Of a stretch of 64,000 nt of DNA, positions 47,201-56,733 are shown piece by piece. The DNA is taken from contig NZ_JAMFTH010000001.1 of NCBI RefSeq assembly GCF_024195295.1, forward strand, positions 1,302,001 to 1,366,000, read 5' to 3'. The DNA is from Gilvimarinus xylanilyticus (GTDB lineage: Bacteria > Pseudomonadota > Gammaproteobacteria > Pseudomonadales > Cellvibrionaceae). Position 1 is the stretch's first letter. Every line of letters starts with the position of its first letter. The translations under genes were made by a program, and so were the position numbers. Below the pieces are notes generated by a model. That model did not search any database and had not been told where the DNA came from. It saw only the letters and a list, made by a program, of their open reading frames with translations.

Positions 47201-47707
47201 ATGGACATGCTCGATCGCGCCGTCAAAGCCATGCGCGCGGGTAAGCAGCCCAATATTGAGGCGCCTCTGGCGGATAATATCGACGTCAACTTGCGCATCC
47301 CCGCGCTGATTCCCGATGACTATCTGCCCGACGTCCACACCCGCCTGGTACTCTATAAACGCATTGCCGGCGCCGAAAACGCCGAAGCGCTGCGCGAGCT
47401 GCAGGTAGAAATGATTGACCGATTTGGACTCTTGCCCGAGCCCACTAAAAACCTGCTACGGGTCACTGAACTGAAGCTGCGCGCCAAAACTCTGGGGGTC
47501 GCCAAACTCGAAGCCTCCGCCAGCGGCGGCAAGGTAGAGTTCGGCCCCGACGCGGAGATAGACCCGCTAAAAATTGTGCAGATGGTGCAAAGCCAACCCC
47601 AGGTATTCTCTCTGGCTGGCGCCAATGGGTTAAGCTTTAAAATCCCCATGCCCGAGACCGAAGACCGCCTGCAGCGAGTCACCGATTTGCTGGACAACCT
47701 GGAATAA
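44261..47707 (+). CDS. mfd: Transcription-repair coupling factor Mfd
   Basis: 1148 residues from ATG 44261. Order: N-terminal UvrB-homology module, RNA polymerase-interacting domain (VVHIDHGVGRYRGLETI), helicase with Walker A GDVGFGKTEV and DEEH, and the C-terminal TRCF domain. Mfd removes stalled RNA polymerase and recruits UvrA. The open frame extends upstream to 44168 without family similarity. Confidence 0.97.
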   Translation: MTLADPFALDVSTRPGERRQWGQLSGSAAALTLANAARAHRGLSLVVVSDTAGAQRLEAELAFFAPEGLEILHLADWETLPYDTISPHQDIISERLRTLYQLPSVTQGILVVPVTSLLQRLMPKTYLLGGSLMLKVGESLNPDTLRHNLTQAGYRAVDTVYEHGEYAVRGSLIDIFPMGSETPLRIDLFDDEIDSLRTFDPDTQLTEEKIESLELLPAREFPLDKTGISAFKQRWHQRFDSDPSACSVYRDVSDGIAPPGIEYYLPLFFDHCDTLFDYLPDNTVAYTIGDINEASARFLSELKARFDSRGVDPSRPLLRPEEIYLREEELFSGLKALSRTAAQAHSLADEAGNTNFAFSAPPSLPVQAQSEHPLTALEAFLMEFNGRVLFCAESAGRRETLLELLGRIRLHPEETANWPTFIADDSKVAITVGAIDQGLICHQPNIALITESQLFGERVQQTRRRRQSQENADNVVKNLTELQVGAPVVHIDHGVGRYRGLETISIEDETNEFLMLEYADEAKLYVPVTSLHLISRYSGADEAVAPLHKLGSETWGKAKRKAAEQVRDTAAELLDIYARRAARKGLAFADPKADYLAFAAGFPFEETADQQLAIDAVVKDMLSPQPMDRLVCGDVGFGKTEVAMRAAFVAAHAGKQVAILAPTTLLAQQHFESLKDRFANWPFTIEVMSRFRTNKEVEAVKERLAEGKIDIVVGTHKLIQPDIKYKDLGLLVIDEEHRFGVRQKDQLKKLRAEIDILTLTATPIPRTLNMSMAGIRDLSIIATPPARRLSVKTFVRQHDDAVIKEAILREILRGGQVYYLHNEVKSIERTARALQELVPEARIGIGHGQMRERELERVMSDFYHKRFNVMVCSTIIETGIDIPSANTIIIHRADKFGLAQLHQLRGRVGRSHHQAYAYLLTPERRAMTGDAIKRLEAIASAEDLGAGFTLATHDMEIRGAGELLGDEQSGQIQTVGFSMYMDMLDRAVKAMRAGKQPNIEAPLADNIDVNLRIPALIPDDYLPDVHTRLVLYKRIAGAENAEALRELQVEMIDRFGLLPEPTKNLLRVTELKLRAKTLGVAKLEASASGGKVEFGPDAEIDPLKIVQMVQSQPQVFSLAGANGLSFKIPMPETEDRLQRVTDLLDNLE

Positions 47708-47811
47708 ACACCATCGCAACCGGCGCCAGTTCAACCACGCGATGGGCGAAACAAGGTAAACTGAAGCCTCGGGGCCCGGCCCCGGACTTTAGCAGCTGAA
47801 AGGAAAGATGA

Positions 47812-48759
47812 ATGACCGCGACAATCCGCCCAACCCTAGCCCGGCGACTGGCACTGATGGCGCTAGCCCTCGCCTCCGTACTGGCGCAACCAGCGATGGC
47901 ACAATCGCCTCACGAGGGCTGGTATCAGGTCGAAGTGATTGTCTATTCGCGCCCGCTGGACACCAGCGCCGAGACCTGGCCGTCAGATTTGACGCTTCGC
48001 TATCCTCTCAACTGGCAAGAGTTGCGCGACCCCGATGAAGAACTGGAAAAACGCCGCCGCGAGCTTAGCGCCGCGCAGACCGCGCCCACTACCAGCTCTA
48101 GCGACGATATGAGCGCGAGCAGCGAACCAGCGCCAGCCAGCGAGCCCGAACCCATTGATTTGGCCCGCGCCGGTTTTTACCAACTACCCCGCGACAGCCG
48201 GGGGTTAAACCAGGTTGCGGCCCGCCTGCAGGCGCAACCCGGCTTTGAGATACTGTTTCACGAGGCATGGCGCCAAAATGTAGTAGGCGAAAACCGGGCC
48301 CCCTGGATACTGATCAGCGGTGGCGAAGCCTACGGCGATCACTTCGAGCTGGAAGGCAGTCTCAATATTAACGTGTCGCGCTACTTACACGTTTTTACCA
48401 ACTTGTGGTTTAGCGAGTTTCAAATGAATACCGGGCAGGTTCGCAACCAGTGGCCCAGCTTGCCGCAAAACCCGCTGCAGCGGCTACAGGCGAGCAGCGC
48501 AAACGCCAATATGGATGTAACAAGCTTCTGGCAGAGTGAAGAACAAACGGGCAATGAAAATGCCCTGCAAGACTTTCTGGACGCCCCCTACCTGCCCCGC
48601 CAAATTGTCAAACTGGAGCAAAAGCGGCGTATGCGCAGCAGCGAACTGCACTATATCGACCACCCCCGACTGGGAATGCTGGTGAAAATTGTCCCCTACA
48701 AACGCCCCAGCGAACAATCGCTGCAGCTTTCAAGCGAACCAGAAAGCCGCGGCGATTAG
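47812..48759 (+). CDS. csiV: CsiV-like periplasmic peptidoglycan-binding protein
   Basis: 315 residues with a signal peptide (cleaved after MAQ, about 30). Conserved GWYQVEVIVYSRP, a disordered acidic Ser/Ala/Pro linker (about 90-125), and a C-terminal domain (LNINVSRYLHVFTNLWF, then RRMRSSELHYIDHPRLGMLVKI). In Vibrio cholerae CsiV is encoded by mfd and is needed with LpoA to stimulate PBP1A; position here supports the assignment. Confidence 0.85.
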   Translation: MTATIRPTLARRLALMALALASVLAQPAMAQSPHEGWYQVEVIVYSRPLDTSAETWPSDLTLRYPLNWQELRDPDEELEKRRRELSAAQTAPTTSSSDDMSASSEPAPASEPEPIDLARAGFYQLPRDSRGLNQVAARLQAQPGFEILFHEAWRQNVVGENRAPWILISGGEAYGDHFELEGSLNINVSRYLHVFTNLWFSEFQMNTGQVRNQWPSLPQNPLQRLQASSANANMDVTSFWQSEEQTGNENALQDFLDAPYLPRQIVKLEQKRRMRSSELHYIDHPRLGMLVKIVPYKRPSEQSLQLSSEPESRGD

Positions 48760-48783
48760 ACCGACGCGGCTCGGGATAAACCT

Positions 48784-48996
48784 TTACAGCTGAATAACGT
48801 CGTCGGCCTGAAGGCCTTTATCGCCCTCTTGTACCGAAAACTCGACATTCTGCCCCTCGGCCAGAGAACGGTAGCCTTCACCGCGAATATTGCGGTAGTG
48901 AACGAAGACATCTTCACTGCCCTCGCCCCGGGTAATAAACCCGTAACCGCGGGCATTATTGAACCACTTCACCGTACCGGATAATCGATCAGACAT
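48784..48996 (-). CDS. Cold-shock domain protein
   Basis: 70 residues, single OB-fold. RNP1 is ARGYGFIT (K/N-G-F-G-F-I relaxed) and RNP2 VFVHY. Binds single-stranded nucleic acids. AGAGGTT precedes ATG 48996. Closest in type to CspD, although the expression pattern cannot be read here. Confidence 0.9.
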   Translation of the reverse strand: MSDRLSGTVKWFNNARGYGFITRGEGSEDVFVHYRNIRGEGYRSLAEGQNVEFSVQEGDKGLQADDVIQL

Positions 48997-49170
48997 AGTT
49001 TAACCTCTTTATTGTTATCGATTGCGGAAGACGGCCCCCAAAAGCCGCCTGCTGCATTTTGTACTGCATTGCGCGCGAATTGTCCACTTTGACGGTCAAT
49101 TGGACAGATTTATTGCCGCTTTTTTGGAAAACCCGCACACAAATAACCGAGTCGGCTCAGACTCACACCG

Positions 49171-49692
49171 CTACAGCGCAAAAATCCCCGGCGCATTGCG
49201 CTCAAGCTCGGCATTATCCATCCCAAAACCGTAGACGTAGCGATCCGGCACCGTCAGAGCAACATAGTCGGCCTCCACAACAGCGGCCTGAGGCAGAATT
49301 TTCTGCACCAAAACAGCACTGGCAACCCGCCGGGCACCCTGCTCGCGACAGTAATCAGCGACCGCCTGTAAGGTAACCCCGCGGTCGAGAATGTCATCCA
49401 CCAATAAAACCCGGCGCCCCGCGAGCGACAAACTGGGCCCCGCGCGCCAATCAATTTGCTGGCCCGCGCGGTTATCCCGATAGCGAGAGGCGTGAATATA
49501 ATCCACCTCCACAGGCATGGTCAGCTTGGGCAATAAAGCGCCGGCAGTCACCAAAGCGCCTTTTAGTAAAACCATCACTACCAAAGGATCGGACGGCGCA
49601 TCAAAATCTGTATTGATACGCGCCGCCATAGCGGTCAGCGCCCCATCGATGTGGGCTAGGCTATACAGGCACTCCGGGGTCTTATTAGGCAT
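49171..49692 (-). CDS. Hypoxanthine-guanine-type phosphoribosyltransferase
   Basis: 173 residues from ATG 49692, which overlaps the end of the MscS gene. PRPP-binding loop VLLVDDILDRGVTL and metal-near VVMVLLKGALV. A purine salvage enzyme; hypoxanthine/guanine preference is inferred from the family. The longer frame upstream is not supported. Confidence 0.85.
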   Translation of the reverse strand: MPNKTPECLYSLAHIDGALTAMAARINTDFDAPSDPLVVMVLLKGALVTAGALLPKLTMPVEVDYIHASRYRDNRAGQQIDWRAGPSLSLAGRRVLLVDDILDRGVTLQAVADYCREQGARRVASAVLVQKILPQAAVVEADYVALTVPDRYVYGFGMDNAELERNAPGIFAL

Positions 49693-50800
49693 CGGCGGCC
49701 CCGCCTTTACCTTCGGCACTCTGGGCCTCTGAAGCCGCTGGCATACTTGCCATATGCAGCGTGCGGGTGGGGAAAGCACACTCTGCGCCCTCGCTCTCGA
49801 CAATGGCAATGACTTTTAACAAGACGTCTTGTTTAACCTCGTGGTAGTGCACCCAATTAATGGTCTTGGTAAAGGTATAGAGAAAAAAGTTTAATGACGA
49901 ATCGGCAAACGCATTAAAATTCACAATCAGGGTTTGATCGGTATCGATCTCGTGGTGGGATTCCAGCATCTTGCGCACCTTATCGACAATCCCAGGCAAT
50001 TTGTCGACATCCTCGTAACGCACCCCGATGGTCTCGTAGATCCGACGGTTAAGCATGCGCGATGGGTTCTCCACCGAAATCTGAGTAAACGTCTGATTGG
50101 GCACATACAGCGGCCGCTTATCAAAGGTGCGAATCCGGGTCAGGCGCAGCCCGATCTCCTCCACCGTACCCTCAATTTCCTGATCCGGCGAGCGCACCCA
50201 GTCCCCCACTTTAAAGGGCCGATCCAAGTAAATCATCAAGCTGCCAAAAAAATTGGCCAGCAAATCCTTGGCGGCAAAACCCACTGCGATGCCACCGATT
50301 CCGCCAAACGCCAAAACCCCCGACACGCTGTAGCCCAAGGATTGCAATAACACCAGAGAGGCGGTGATGACAATCGAAATCCGCAGCAGCTTACCCACCG
50401 CCATCACCGTGGTGGGATCGGCGGGCTTGCCATCGTCCGGAGCGAGAAAGTTCTGCTCGCCGTATTTGACCAAACGCACCAAAAACCACGTCAACAGAAC
50501 AATAATCCCCACCCGTACCACCTGATCGGCGTACTCGAGCAGCGACTCTTCGGTCATCGCGTGGGTGAGTTCGGCGGCCCACCCCAAGCCGACCAGCCAA
50601 ATAAGCCAACGCAGCGGGGCGATGGCGGCCTCCACCAGAGTGTCGTCCCAGCGGGTACGGGTTTTGTGAGCGTGCTTTAAGAGGGTCTTAAGCAAGGTGC
50701 GAATAAAAGTCGCCAGTACCAGGGTGACAAAGACAACGGTAAACACCTCAACCAACCAGAGCCGTTCATCTTCCATGAGCGTTAAAAACCATTCTTTCAT
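49685..50800 (-). CDS. Small-conductance mechanosensitive channel, MscS family
   Basis: 371 residues with about four helices before the channel core (GIGGIAVGFAAKDLLANFFGSLMIYLDRPFKVGDWV), then the beta/alpha cytoplasmic vestibule. Relieves osmotic pressure. Translationally close to the phosphoribosyltransferase downstream (8-nt overlap). Confidence 0.92.
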   Translation of the reverse strand: MKEWFLTLMEDERLWLVEVFTVVFVTLVLATFIRTLLKTLLKHAHKTRTRWDDTLVEAAIAPLRWLIWLVGLGWAAELTHAMTEESLLEYADQVVRVGIIVLLTWFLVRLVKYGEQNFLAPDDGKPADPTTVMAVGKLLRISIVITASLVLLQSLGYSVSGVLAFGGIGGIAVGFAAKDLLANFFGSLMIYLDRPFKVGDWVRSPDQEIEGTVEEIGLRLTRIRTFDKRPLYVPNQTFTQISVENPSRMLNRRIYETIGVRYEDVDKLPGIVDKVRKMLESHHEIDTDQTLIVNFNAFADSSLNFFLYTFTKTINWVHYHEVKQDVLLKVIAIVESEGAECAFPTRTLHMASMPAASEAQSAEGKGGAADA

Positions 50801-50893
50801 CTTCTATTTCCGTGCAACCTGTGAAAAGCCGCAGTATACACGAGGCACTTCATCATCGAGCGGACGAGGAACGCGGCGGTAAGAGGAAAAGCC

Positions 50894-50945
50894 TTGCACC
50901 CCACGAACAACTGTATATAATCACAGATACTGTATAACCAAACAG
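50894..50945 (+). promoter_or_regulatory. lexA promoter with two LexA (SOS) boxes
   Basis: TTGCAC (50894-50899) and TATAAT (50916-50921), 16 bp apart. SOS box 1 CTGTATATAATCACAG (50911-50926) covers the -10. Box 2 CTGTATAACCAAACAG (50930-50945) follows by 3 bp. Both fit CTG(T)-N8-(A)CAG, giving autoregulation of lexA-sulA. Confidence 0.92.
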
Positions 50946-50962
50946 TTAACAAGGGCCAGACT

Positions 50963-51565
50963 ATGCAAAACCTTACCAACCGGCAACAACAGGTGTTGGA
51001 ACTGATTAAAAGCTACGCCGACGAAACCGGCTACCCCCCTACTCGCGCCGAAATTGCGCGCATGCTGGGCTATAAGTCAGCCAATGCCGCCGAAGAACAC
51101 ATCAAAGCTCTGGCCCGCAAAGGGGCGATTGAACTCATCCCCGGCGCCTCGCGCGGTATTCGTCTGCCCGAGGGGCAAGATGGCCTGCCCATTGTAGGCC
51201 AAGTGGCAGCCGGTAGCCCCATTCTGGCGCAGGAGCATATCGAAGACTACTGCAGCATCCCGCCCAACTTTTTCCATCCCCAGGCGCACTTTTTTCTCAA
51301 TGTAAAAGGCATGAGCATGAAAGATGTGGGGATTCTCGACGGCGACCTTTTAGCCGTACACCGCACCGATCAGGCCCACAATGGCCAGATTGTCGTGGCC
51401 CGTATCGACGATGAAGTGACCGTAAAACGATTTAAACGCGAAGGTAATCGAGCTCAGGTAGAGCTTTGGCCCGAAAACCCGGACTTTGACGTTATCCGCG
51501 TAGATTTGAGAGACCAAAACTTTGCCATTGAAGGCCTAAGCGTAGGAGTAATTCGCCGTGATTAA
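50963..51565 (+). CDS. lexA: SOS repressor LexA
   Basis: 200 residues. N-terminal winged HTH ([32 protein letters not shown]), cleavage site A83-G84, catalytic S118 (GMSM) and K155 (VKR). Represses SOS genes until RecA filaments induce self-cleavage. Own promoter carries two SOS boxes. Confidence 0.97.
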   Translation: MQNLTNRQQQVLELIKSYADETGYPPTRAEIARMLGYKSANAAEEHIKALARKGAIELIPGASRGIRLPEGQDGLPIVGQVAAGSPILAQEHIEDYCSIPPNFFHPQAHFFLNVKGMSMKDVGILDGDLLAVHRTDQAHNGQIVVARIDDEVTVKRFKREGNRAQVELWPENPDFDVIRVDLRDQNFAIEGLSVGVIRRD

Positions 51566-51968
51566 TCCGCAACCCTTGCAGTCCCCATCCGTCCAGCCGC
51601 AAACCACTCAGCCCAGCGGCCTGACCGAGCTGGTGTTGACCCAGCACAGCGCGGGCTCCTGGCTGATGGTTATGCCGATGATTGCTCATTTAAGCCGCCA
51701 AGGCGGCGACCGCTGGCTAACCTGGCTCACGCAAGAGCCGGTACCGGCAAAAATACTGCAAGAGTTTGGCGTCGATACCTCGCGCCTGCGACTGGTGCAC
51801 TGCAAAAGCGAAGAAGAACAGTTGTGGGTTTGCTGGGACGCACTGGCGCTAGGCAACAGCCATACCGTGATCGCCAACCCGGGCTCACTGACCAAACAGG
51901 CCTTGGCGCAATTAGAAAAAGCTTCGCAAATAGGCCAGAGCCAGGGGCTTTTAATACGAGAGCGGTAG
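51558..51968 (+). CDS. sulA: SulA-like cell division inhibitor
   Basis: 136 residues from GTG 51558, overlapping lexA by 8 nt. The conserved region [36 protein letters not shown] and the final [16 protein letters not shown] match the SulA family. It blocks FtsZ assembly during SOS. In Pseudomonas the same lexA-sulA operon exists. Confidence 0.9.
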   Translation: MINPQPLQSPSVQPQTTQPSGLTELVLTQHSAGSWLMVMPMIAHLSRQGGDRWLTWLTQEPVPAKILQEFGVDTSRLRLVHCKSEEEQLWVCWDALALGNSHTVIANPGSLTKQALAQLEKASQIGQSQGLLIRER

Positions 51969-52033
51969 AATTGCTAAAAGGTTTTGTCGTGGAGACTCAG
52001 AAGGTCTGACGCAATCTAGCTGGACGCAATACC

Positions 52034-52087
52034 CTAGAAAGGATGACCGAACTAGAAAGGATGACGAAATACCAGAAAAGGATGTAA
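52034..52087. repeat. Three short CTAGAAAGGATGAC-like repeats
   Basis: CTAGAAAGGATGAC at 52034-52047 and 52052-52065, and a diverged copy CCAGAAAAGGATGTA from 52072. They lie in the 199-bp gap between sulA and the next gene. Confidence 0.55.
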
Positions 52088-52167
52088 AACGGAGAGTAAA
52101 AACCTAGAGAACCCAAGCCTAATAACTTCCACCTGAGCAGGCTGCCAGGCTCTCGAGATTGTCCCTC

Positions 52168-52428
52168 TTAGTGCAGAGTACGATCGGCGTAGAGCGCGTC
52201 GTCGCTATCGGCGGCAAAATCTTCCGGCTCGGCATCGGCTAAGTCACCCGCTGCCTCCATGCCCGCTTCAATCATCGCCTTGGCGATATCAAACTTGCCT
52301 TCGCGCATAAATGACTGACTTTCGGTAGAAAACTTAATGCTCAGCAGAGGCTCGCCCTCTTCGTCCGCGCGCTGCAGTACCACCTCGCCGTTGGCCAGTT
52401 CAACAATTTCGTACAATGATGCTGACAT
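52168..52428 (-). CDS. Conserved small acidic protein of unknown function
   Basis: 86 residues from ATG 52428 (MSASLYEIVELANGEVVLQRADEEG), with GGAGCGGGT upstream. Beta-strand rich N-terminus, acidic C-terminal tail. A gene of similar type lies between sulA and topA in Pseudomonas; no function known. Confidence 0.75.
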   Translation of the reverse strand: MSASLYEIVELANGEVVLQRADEEGEPLLSIKFSTESQSFMREGKFDIAKAMIEAGMEAAGDLADAEPEDFAADSDDALYADRTLH

Positions 52429-52525
52429 ACCCGCTCCACTCAGACAGACGTTAACCGAAAACAAGCGTTCCATTTTAACAGCTATCGCAGAAACAATAAA
52501 TGCGCCGACTTGCAGGCCGGGAACA

Positions 52526-53020
52526 TCAGTACTCCAAAGTGGATTCTCGGTGACGATCGATCAACCCCTGAAACTCATTAACGGCGGTTAACAGCGCCTG
52601 CTCGTCCAGAGGCAGCGACGGCTGAGCGTCCAGATTGGTCACGGGGATGGCGTTGGCGCTGGGCGCGGCGAACGCCTCGGGCAAGGCATCAAATTCAGCC
52701 CAGGCCCGTTTAAGGCGCGCCAGCCAGGAACTTGGACTCTCGGCCAGATGGCACAACTCCCGAATCTCCGCCGGCGTTTTGTCTATTTGCGCAAGCGACT
52801 TGGCGGCACTTTGCTCATCCTGCACGGCAGCCAAGTAGTTAACACCGTAGCCTTTGGCCAGCTCGCGCACATAATGGCGATAGCCGCACTGCAGATGAAA
52901 GACACAGGCATCGAGCAGCGCCTTGCTGTGCACCGGCGTGCGCGCCTGCGGCAAATCCTGCAACAACGCACGACAGCACGCGAGTCTTTGATTGACCAGC
53001 GAGACCAAAGATACCGCCAT
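52526..53020 (-). CDS. DUF6586-type conserved protein upstream of sulA region
   Basis: 164 residues, helical, beginning MAVSLVSLVNQRLACCRALL; it follows topA by 8 bp. Resembles the conserved unknown protein found next to topA in Pseudomonas (DUF6586, from memory). No catalytic motif seen. Confidence 0.7.
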   Translation of the reverse strand: MAVSLVSLVNQRLACCRALLQDLPQARTPVHSKALLDACVFHLQCGYRHYVRELAKGYGVNYLAAVQDEQSAAKSLAQIDKTPAEIRELCHLAESPSSWLARLKRAWAEFDALPEAFAAPSANAIPVTNLDAQPSLPLDEQALLTAVNEFQGLIDRHRESTLEY

Positions 53021-53028
53021 AACAACCT

Positions 53029-55653
53029 CTACTTATTGGCTTTCCACTTGCCGCCGCTGTAAAAGGACTTCCAGCCGGTGGCTTTACCATCCACCTCGGA
53101 TTGAACATATTGCTCTTTGGTTTTACGGCTAAAACGAATCACCGTGGGTACGCCATCCGGGTCTTCCGTGGGCGCGGAAAACAAGAAGGTGTATTTGGGA
53201 TCAATCTCTTTCTTGTGGGGCAAGAGTTCTTTGACCAGCGGCGCGCGGGTTTCGCGGTTTTTGGGAAAACCACTGGCCGCCAAAAATAGGCCCGAGGCTC
53301 CGTCGCGCAGCACATAAGTGTCATCCACCTTCTGACACTGCAACTCGGGCATGGGCACCGGGTCCATTTTCGGCGGCGCGGCTTCGCCGTTGCGCAGGAG
53401 TTTGCGGGTATTTTTACACTCTTCGTTGGTGCAGCCAAAGTACTTGCCAAAGCGCCCGGTTTTTAACTGCATCTCGCTGCCGCACTTGTCGCATTCCAAG
53501 GTCGGACCTTCGTAACCCTTGAGCTTGAAGGTACCGTGCTCTACCTCGTAGCCCGAGCAGTCGGGGTTGTTACCGCAAATATGCAGCTTGCGTTTTTCAT
53601 CCAGCAGATAGCTGTCCATCGCGGTATTGCACAACTTACAGCGGCGCTTGGCACGCAGCTGACGTGATTCGGCCTCTTCATCCGCCTCGACATCAACCGC
53701 TTCATCCCCCGACACCAAATTCATGGTGTTTTTGCAGCGCTCTTTGGGCGGCAAGGCATAGCCGGAGCAACCCAAAAACACCCCAGTAGAGCCGGTACGA
53801 ATTTGCATGGGGCGGCCGCACTTGTTGCACTCAATATCGGTATTGGTGGGGTCGTTGGCGCGCATGCCGCCTTTTTCTTTGCTCTGAGCCTGCTTTAGTT
53901 TTTCCACAAACCCCGCGTAAAATTCATCCAACAGCTGACGCCAATTTTTGCCGCCCTCGGCCACCACATCCAGAGATTCCTCCATATTCGCGGTGAAGCT
54001 GTAATTCATTAAATCGTCGAAGCTTTCGTTCAAGCGCTCGGTAACAATATCGCCCATTTTTTCAGCATAAAAGCGACGGTTTTCAACCCGTACATAACCG
54101 CGATCCTGAATGGTGGAGATAATCGAGGCGTAGGTCGACGGACGACCAATGCCGCGCTTTTCCAGCTCTTTAACCAGGCTCGCCTCGGAGTAGCGCGCGG
54201 GCGGTTTGGTAAAGTGCTGCGACGGGTCGAGCTTTTGCAGGGGCAGCACATCGCCCACCGCCACCTCGGGCAGCACCACGTCTTCGTCTTTTTTGCTCAG
54301 AGGCGGCATGACCTTGGTAAAACCGTCAAAACGAATCACCCGGCCACGGGTACGCAGTTCGTAATCGCCGGCAGCGACCGTGACGTTGGTGCTGGTGTAC
54401 TGGGCGGGGCTCATTTGACAGGCCACAAACTGCGCCCAAATAAGCGCATACAGGCGTTCGGCGTCGCGCTCCATGCCTTTTAACTGGGTGGGCATGACGT
54501 CAACACTGGAGGGACGAATCGCCTCGTGCGCCTCTTGCGCGCCCTGTTTGCTGCTGTAGACGTTGGGCGAATCCGGTAAATATTTTTTACCAAACTCTTC
54601 CTGAATATACTCGCGACAGGACGCCACCGCCTCCTGGCTGAGATTGGTCGAGTCGGTACGCATGTAGGTGATGTAACCTGCCTCATACAGGCGCTGGGCC
54701 AACATCATGGTCTTTTTCACCCCGAAGCTTAAGCGGGTGCTGGCCGCCTGCTGCAGAGTTGATGTGATAAAAGGCGCCGAAGGCTTGGACTGGGTGGGCT
54801 TATCGTCCCGCGCGACCACCTCGTAGCTGGCTTCTTTAAGCGCCGCAACGGCGGCCATGGCCTGCTCTTCGTTGGTGGGACGGAAGTTTTCCCCGGCGTG
54901 TTTTTTAACCTCAAAGCGTATTTTGTCGTCACTTTTGGCTTTGAGATCGGCAAAAATATTCCAGTACTCTTCGGGTACGAAGGCGCGAATTTCCCGCTCG
55001 CGCTCGACCACTAATTTAGCGGCAACTGACTGTACCCGGCCAGCGGACAAGCCGCGCGCGACCTTTTCCCACAACAGCGGCGACACCATATAGCCCACTA
55101 CACGATCGAGAAAACGCCGCGCCTGCTGCGCATTAACCCGGTTTTGATCGATAGGCCCCGGCGCCTTAAAGGCGTTTTGAATCGCGGTTTTGGTGATCTC
55201 GTTAAACACCACGCGGCGAAAACGATCATTATCGCCCCCAATGGCTTCACGCAAATGCCAGGCGATGGCCTCCCCTTCGCGATCCAAATCCGTTGCCAGA
55301 TAAACCGTATCGGCCTTCTCTGCCAACTGTTTTAGCTCGTTCACCACCTTTTCTTTACCGGGAAGAATTTCGTAATGCGCTTCCCAGTCATGATCCGGGT
55401 CTATCCCCATACGGTTAATCAGCTGGGTATGAGCCTTTTCAGCTTTGTATTTGGCCTTCTCATCGGGCGACATCTTGCGGGTCTTGGCCGCTTGCCGAGC
55501 GCGCTCTTTGGGGTCGGTTTTTTTAGCGCTACCACTGGTGGGCAAATCGCGAATATGACCGACACTGGACTTGACGATATAATCGCGCCCTAAGTATTTA
55601 TTGATGGTTTTCGCTTTGGCTGGAGACTCTACAATTACCAGAGATTTACCCAT
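53029..55653 (-). CDS. topA: DNA topoisomerase I
   Basis: 874 residues. TOPRIM domain at the N-terminus ([13 protein letters not shown]), catalytic tyrosine in [12 protein letters not shown], and C-terminal zinc ribbons ([22 protein letters not shown] and others). Relaxes negative supercoils. Intact. Confidence 0.97.
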   Translation of the reverse strand: MGKSLVIVESPAKAKTINKYLGRDYIVKSSVGHIRDLPTSGSAKKTDPKERARQAAKTRKMSPDEKAKYKAEKAHTQLINRMGIDPDHDWEAHYEILPGKEKVVNELKQLAEKADTVYLATDLDREGEAIAWHLREAIGGDNDRFRRVVFNEITKTAIQNAFKAPGPIDQNRVNAQQARRFLDRVVGYMVSPLLWEKVARGLSAGRVQSVAAKLVVEREREIRAFVPEEYWNIFADLKAKSDDKIRFEVKKHAGENFRPTNEEQAMAAVAALKEASYEVVARDDKPTQSKPSAPFITSTLQQAASTRLSFGVKKTMMLAQRLYEAGYITYMRTDSTNLSQEAVASCREYIQEEFGKKYLPDSPNVYSSKQGAQEAHEAIRPSSVDVMPTQLKGMERDAERLYALIWAQFVACQMSPAQYTSTNVTVAAGDYELRTRGRVIRFDGFTKVMPPLSKKDEDVVLPEVAVGDVLPLQKLDPSQHFTKPPARYSEASLVKELEKRGIGRPSTYASIISTIQDRGYVRVENRRFYAEKMGDIVTERLNESFDDLMNYSFTANMEESLDVVAEGGKNWRQLLDEFYAGFVEKLKQAQSKEKGGMRANDPTNTDIECNKCGRPMQIRTGSTGVFLGCSGYALPPKERCKNTMNLVSGDEAVDVEADEEAESRQLRAKRRCKLCNTAMDSYLLDEKRKLHICGNNPDCSGYEVEHGTFKLKGYEGPTLECDKCGSEMQLKTGRFGKYFGCTNEECKNTRKLLRNGEAAPPKMDPVPMPELQCQKVDDTYVLRDGASGLFLAASGFPKNRETRAPLVKELLPHKKEIDPKYTFLFSAPTEDPDGVPTVIRFSRKTKEQYVQSEVDGKATGWKSFYSGGKWKANK

Positions 55654-55980
55654 ATGCGCTCAATATTCCTTGTCTGAATCGGTCAGAATTTGCGTTATTC
55701 ATCGAAAGCCTAGGCGGTATATGAGTAGCCAACAAGGCAAAACTCCCGCCGCGAGGTGGGCATATATAAGTCCTGGGAGAGGCGGGGTCAAGCAAGGAGC
55801 TGGTAATTTTTTCTCGCAGCCACTCAAAAAATGGTATTTTATACGTCACCAGCACAGCGCCGGACGCCCCCCAAAAAGCTCCGGCAAAACTGTTACAGCT
55901 CATTGATTTACATACAAATTTCACTTTAACGAACGATCCCGCCAAAAGGTTTTACACAACCTTGGCGAGCCACCCGTGAA
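55654..55980. other. topA upstream region, no gene seen
   Basis: 327 bp between divergent topA and the 55981 gene. It should hold both promoters; no convincing -35/-10 pair, repeat or RNA gene was found by eye. Confidence 0.4.
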
Positions 55981-56733
55981 GTGGTCGGACTTTTTTCTAT
56001 GGCTCCGCTTACTCTTTTAGCTCTAGTGATTATTACCATTGTGGCTCTAGCAGCGGTCAATGCCATCAACCTGCGCCAGCAAACACTCAAGCAGTTGGCG
56101 CGCCGCCAGCAGCGCCTCTACCATGATCTGGAGCAACTAGAAGAGGCCCTGGCGGCCAGCTTACAATACGTCGAAGACATAGAAGTAAGCCGTCAGCTAG
56201 CAAAGGAAAAGCTCGCCACCTTGCAATTGCTGCTGGAATTAGAACGCCACAATCCCGCCCCATTGCAGGCCCGTGTCGAGCAGGCTCAAACCTACCTACA
56301 AAACCTCAGCACCGGCGGCACCGAGAGACAGATAAACCGCTACTGTTATAGCGATGTAGAAATCAAAGCGGCGCAGGAAAAACTTGCCCGGGCAGCGGTC
56401 TGTCTGCATCAGCGTTGGAGCAGTGAGCGAATGGATCGTGAGGCGGCCAACCAATGCCGGCAACAAATTGACTGGGCAACGCTGATGGTCAGAGTGCTGT
56501 CGCTTTTGGGGGCCGCTTACAGCGCCCGGGACAATAATCAAAATATCAGCGCGCTCAATTACTTTCGCAAAGTGCAGAGCTTATTGCAGGCCTCGCAGCA
56601 TACAGACCCGCGACGCCTGCAACTCATTAAAGAAATCGCCCAGGTAATACGCCTGGAAAAGCCTTATATTGACGCCGCGCTATTTCCCGAGTATCACGCC
56701 CTTATCGAGAGTGAAGAGGCTCACGCGGTATAA
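55981..56733 (+). CDS. Unknown membrane-anchored coiled-coil protein
   Basis: 250 residues from GTG 55981 (or ATG 55999). One N-terminal transmembrane helix (TLLALVIITIVALAAV), then a long helical coiled-coil region (LKQLARRQQRLYHDLEQLEEALAASLQYVEDIEV) and a helical C-terminal part. I do not recognise a family. Its 3' end overlaps the convergent next gene by 32 bp. Confidence 0.65.
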   Translation: MVGLFSMAPLTLLALVIITIVALAAVNAINLRQQTLKQLARRQQRLYHDLEQLEEALAASLQYVEDIEVSRQLAKEKLATLQLLLELERHNPAPLQARVEQAQTYLQNLSTGGTERQINRYCYSDVEIKAAQEKLARAAVCLHQRWSSERMDREAANQCRQQIDWATLMVRVLSLLGAAYSARDNNQNISALNYFRKVQSLLQASQHTDPRRLQLIKEIAQVIRLEKPYIDAALFPEYHALIESEEAHAV

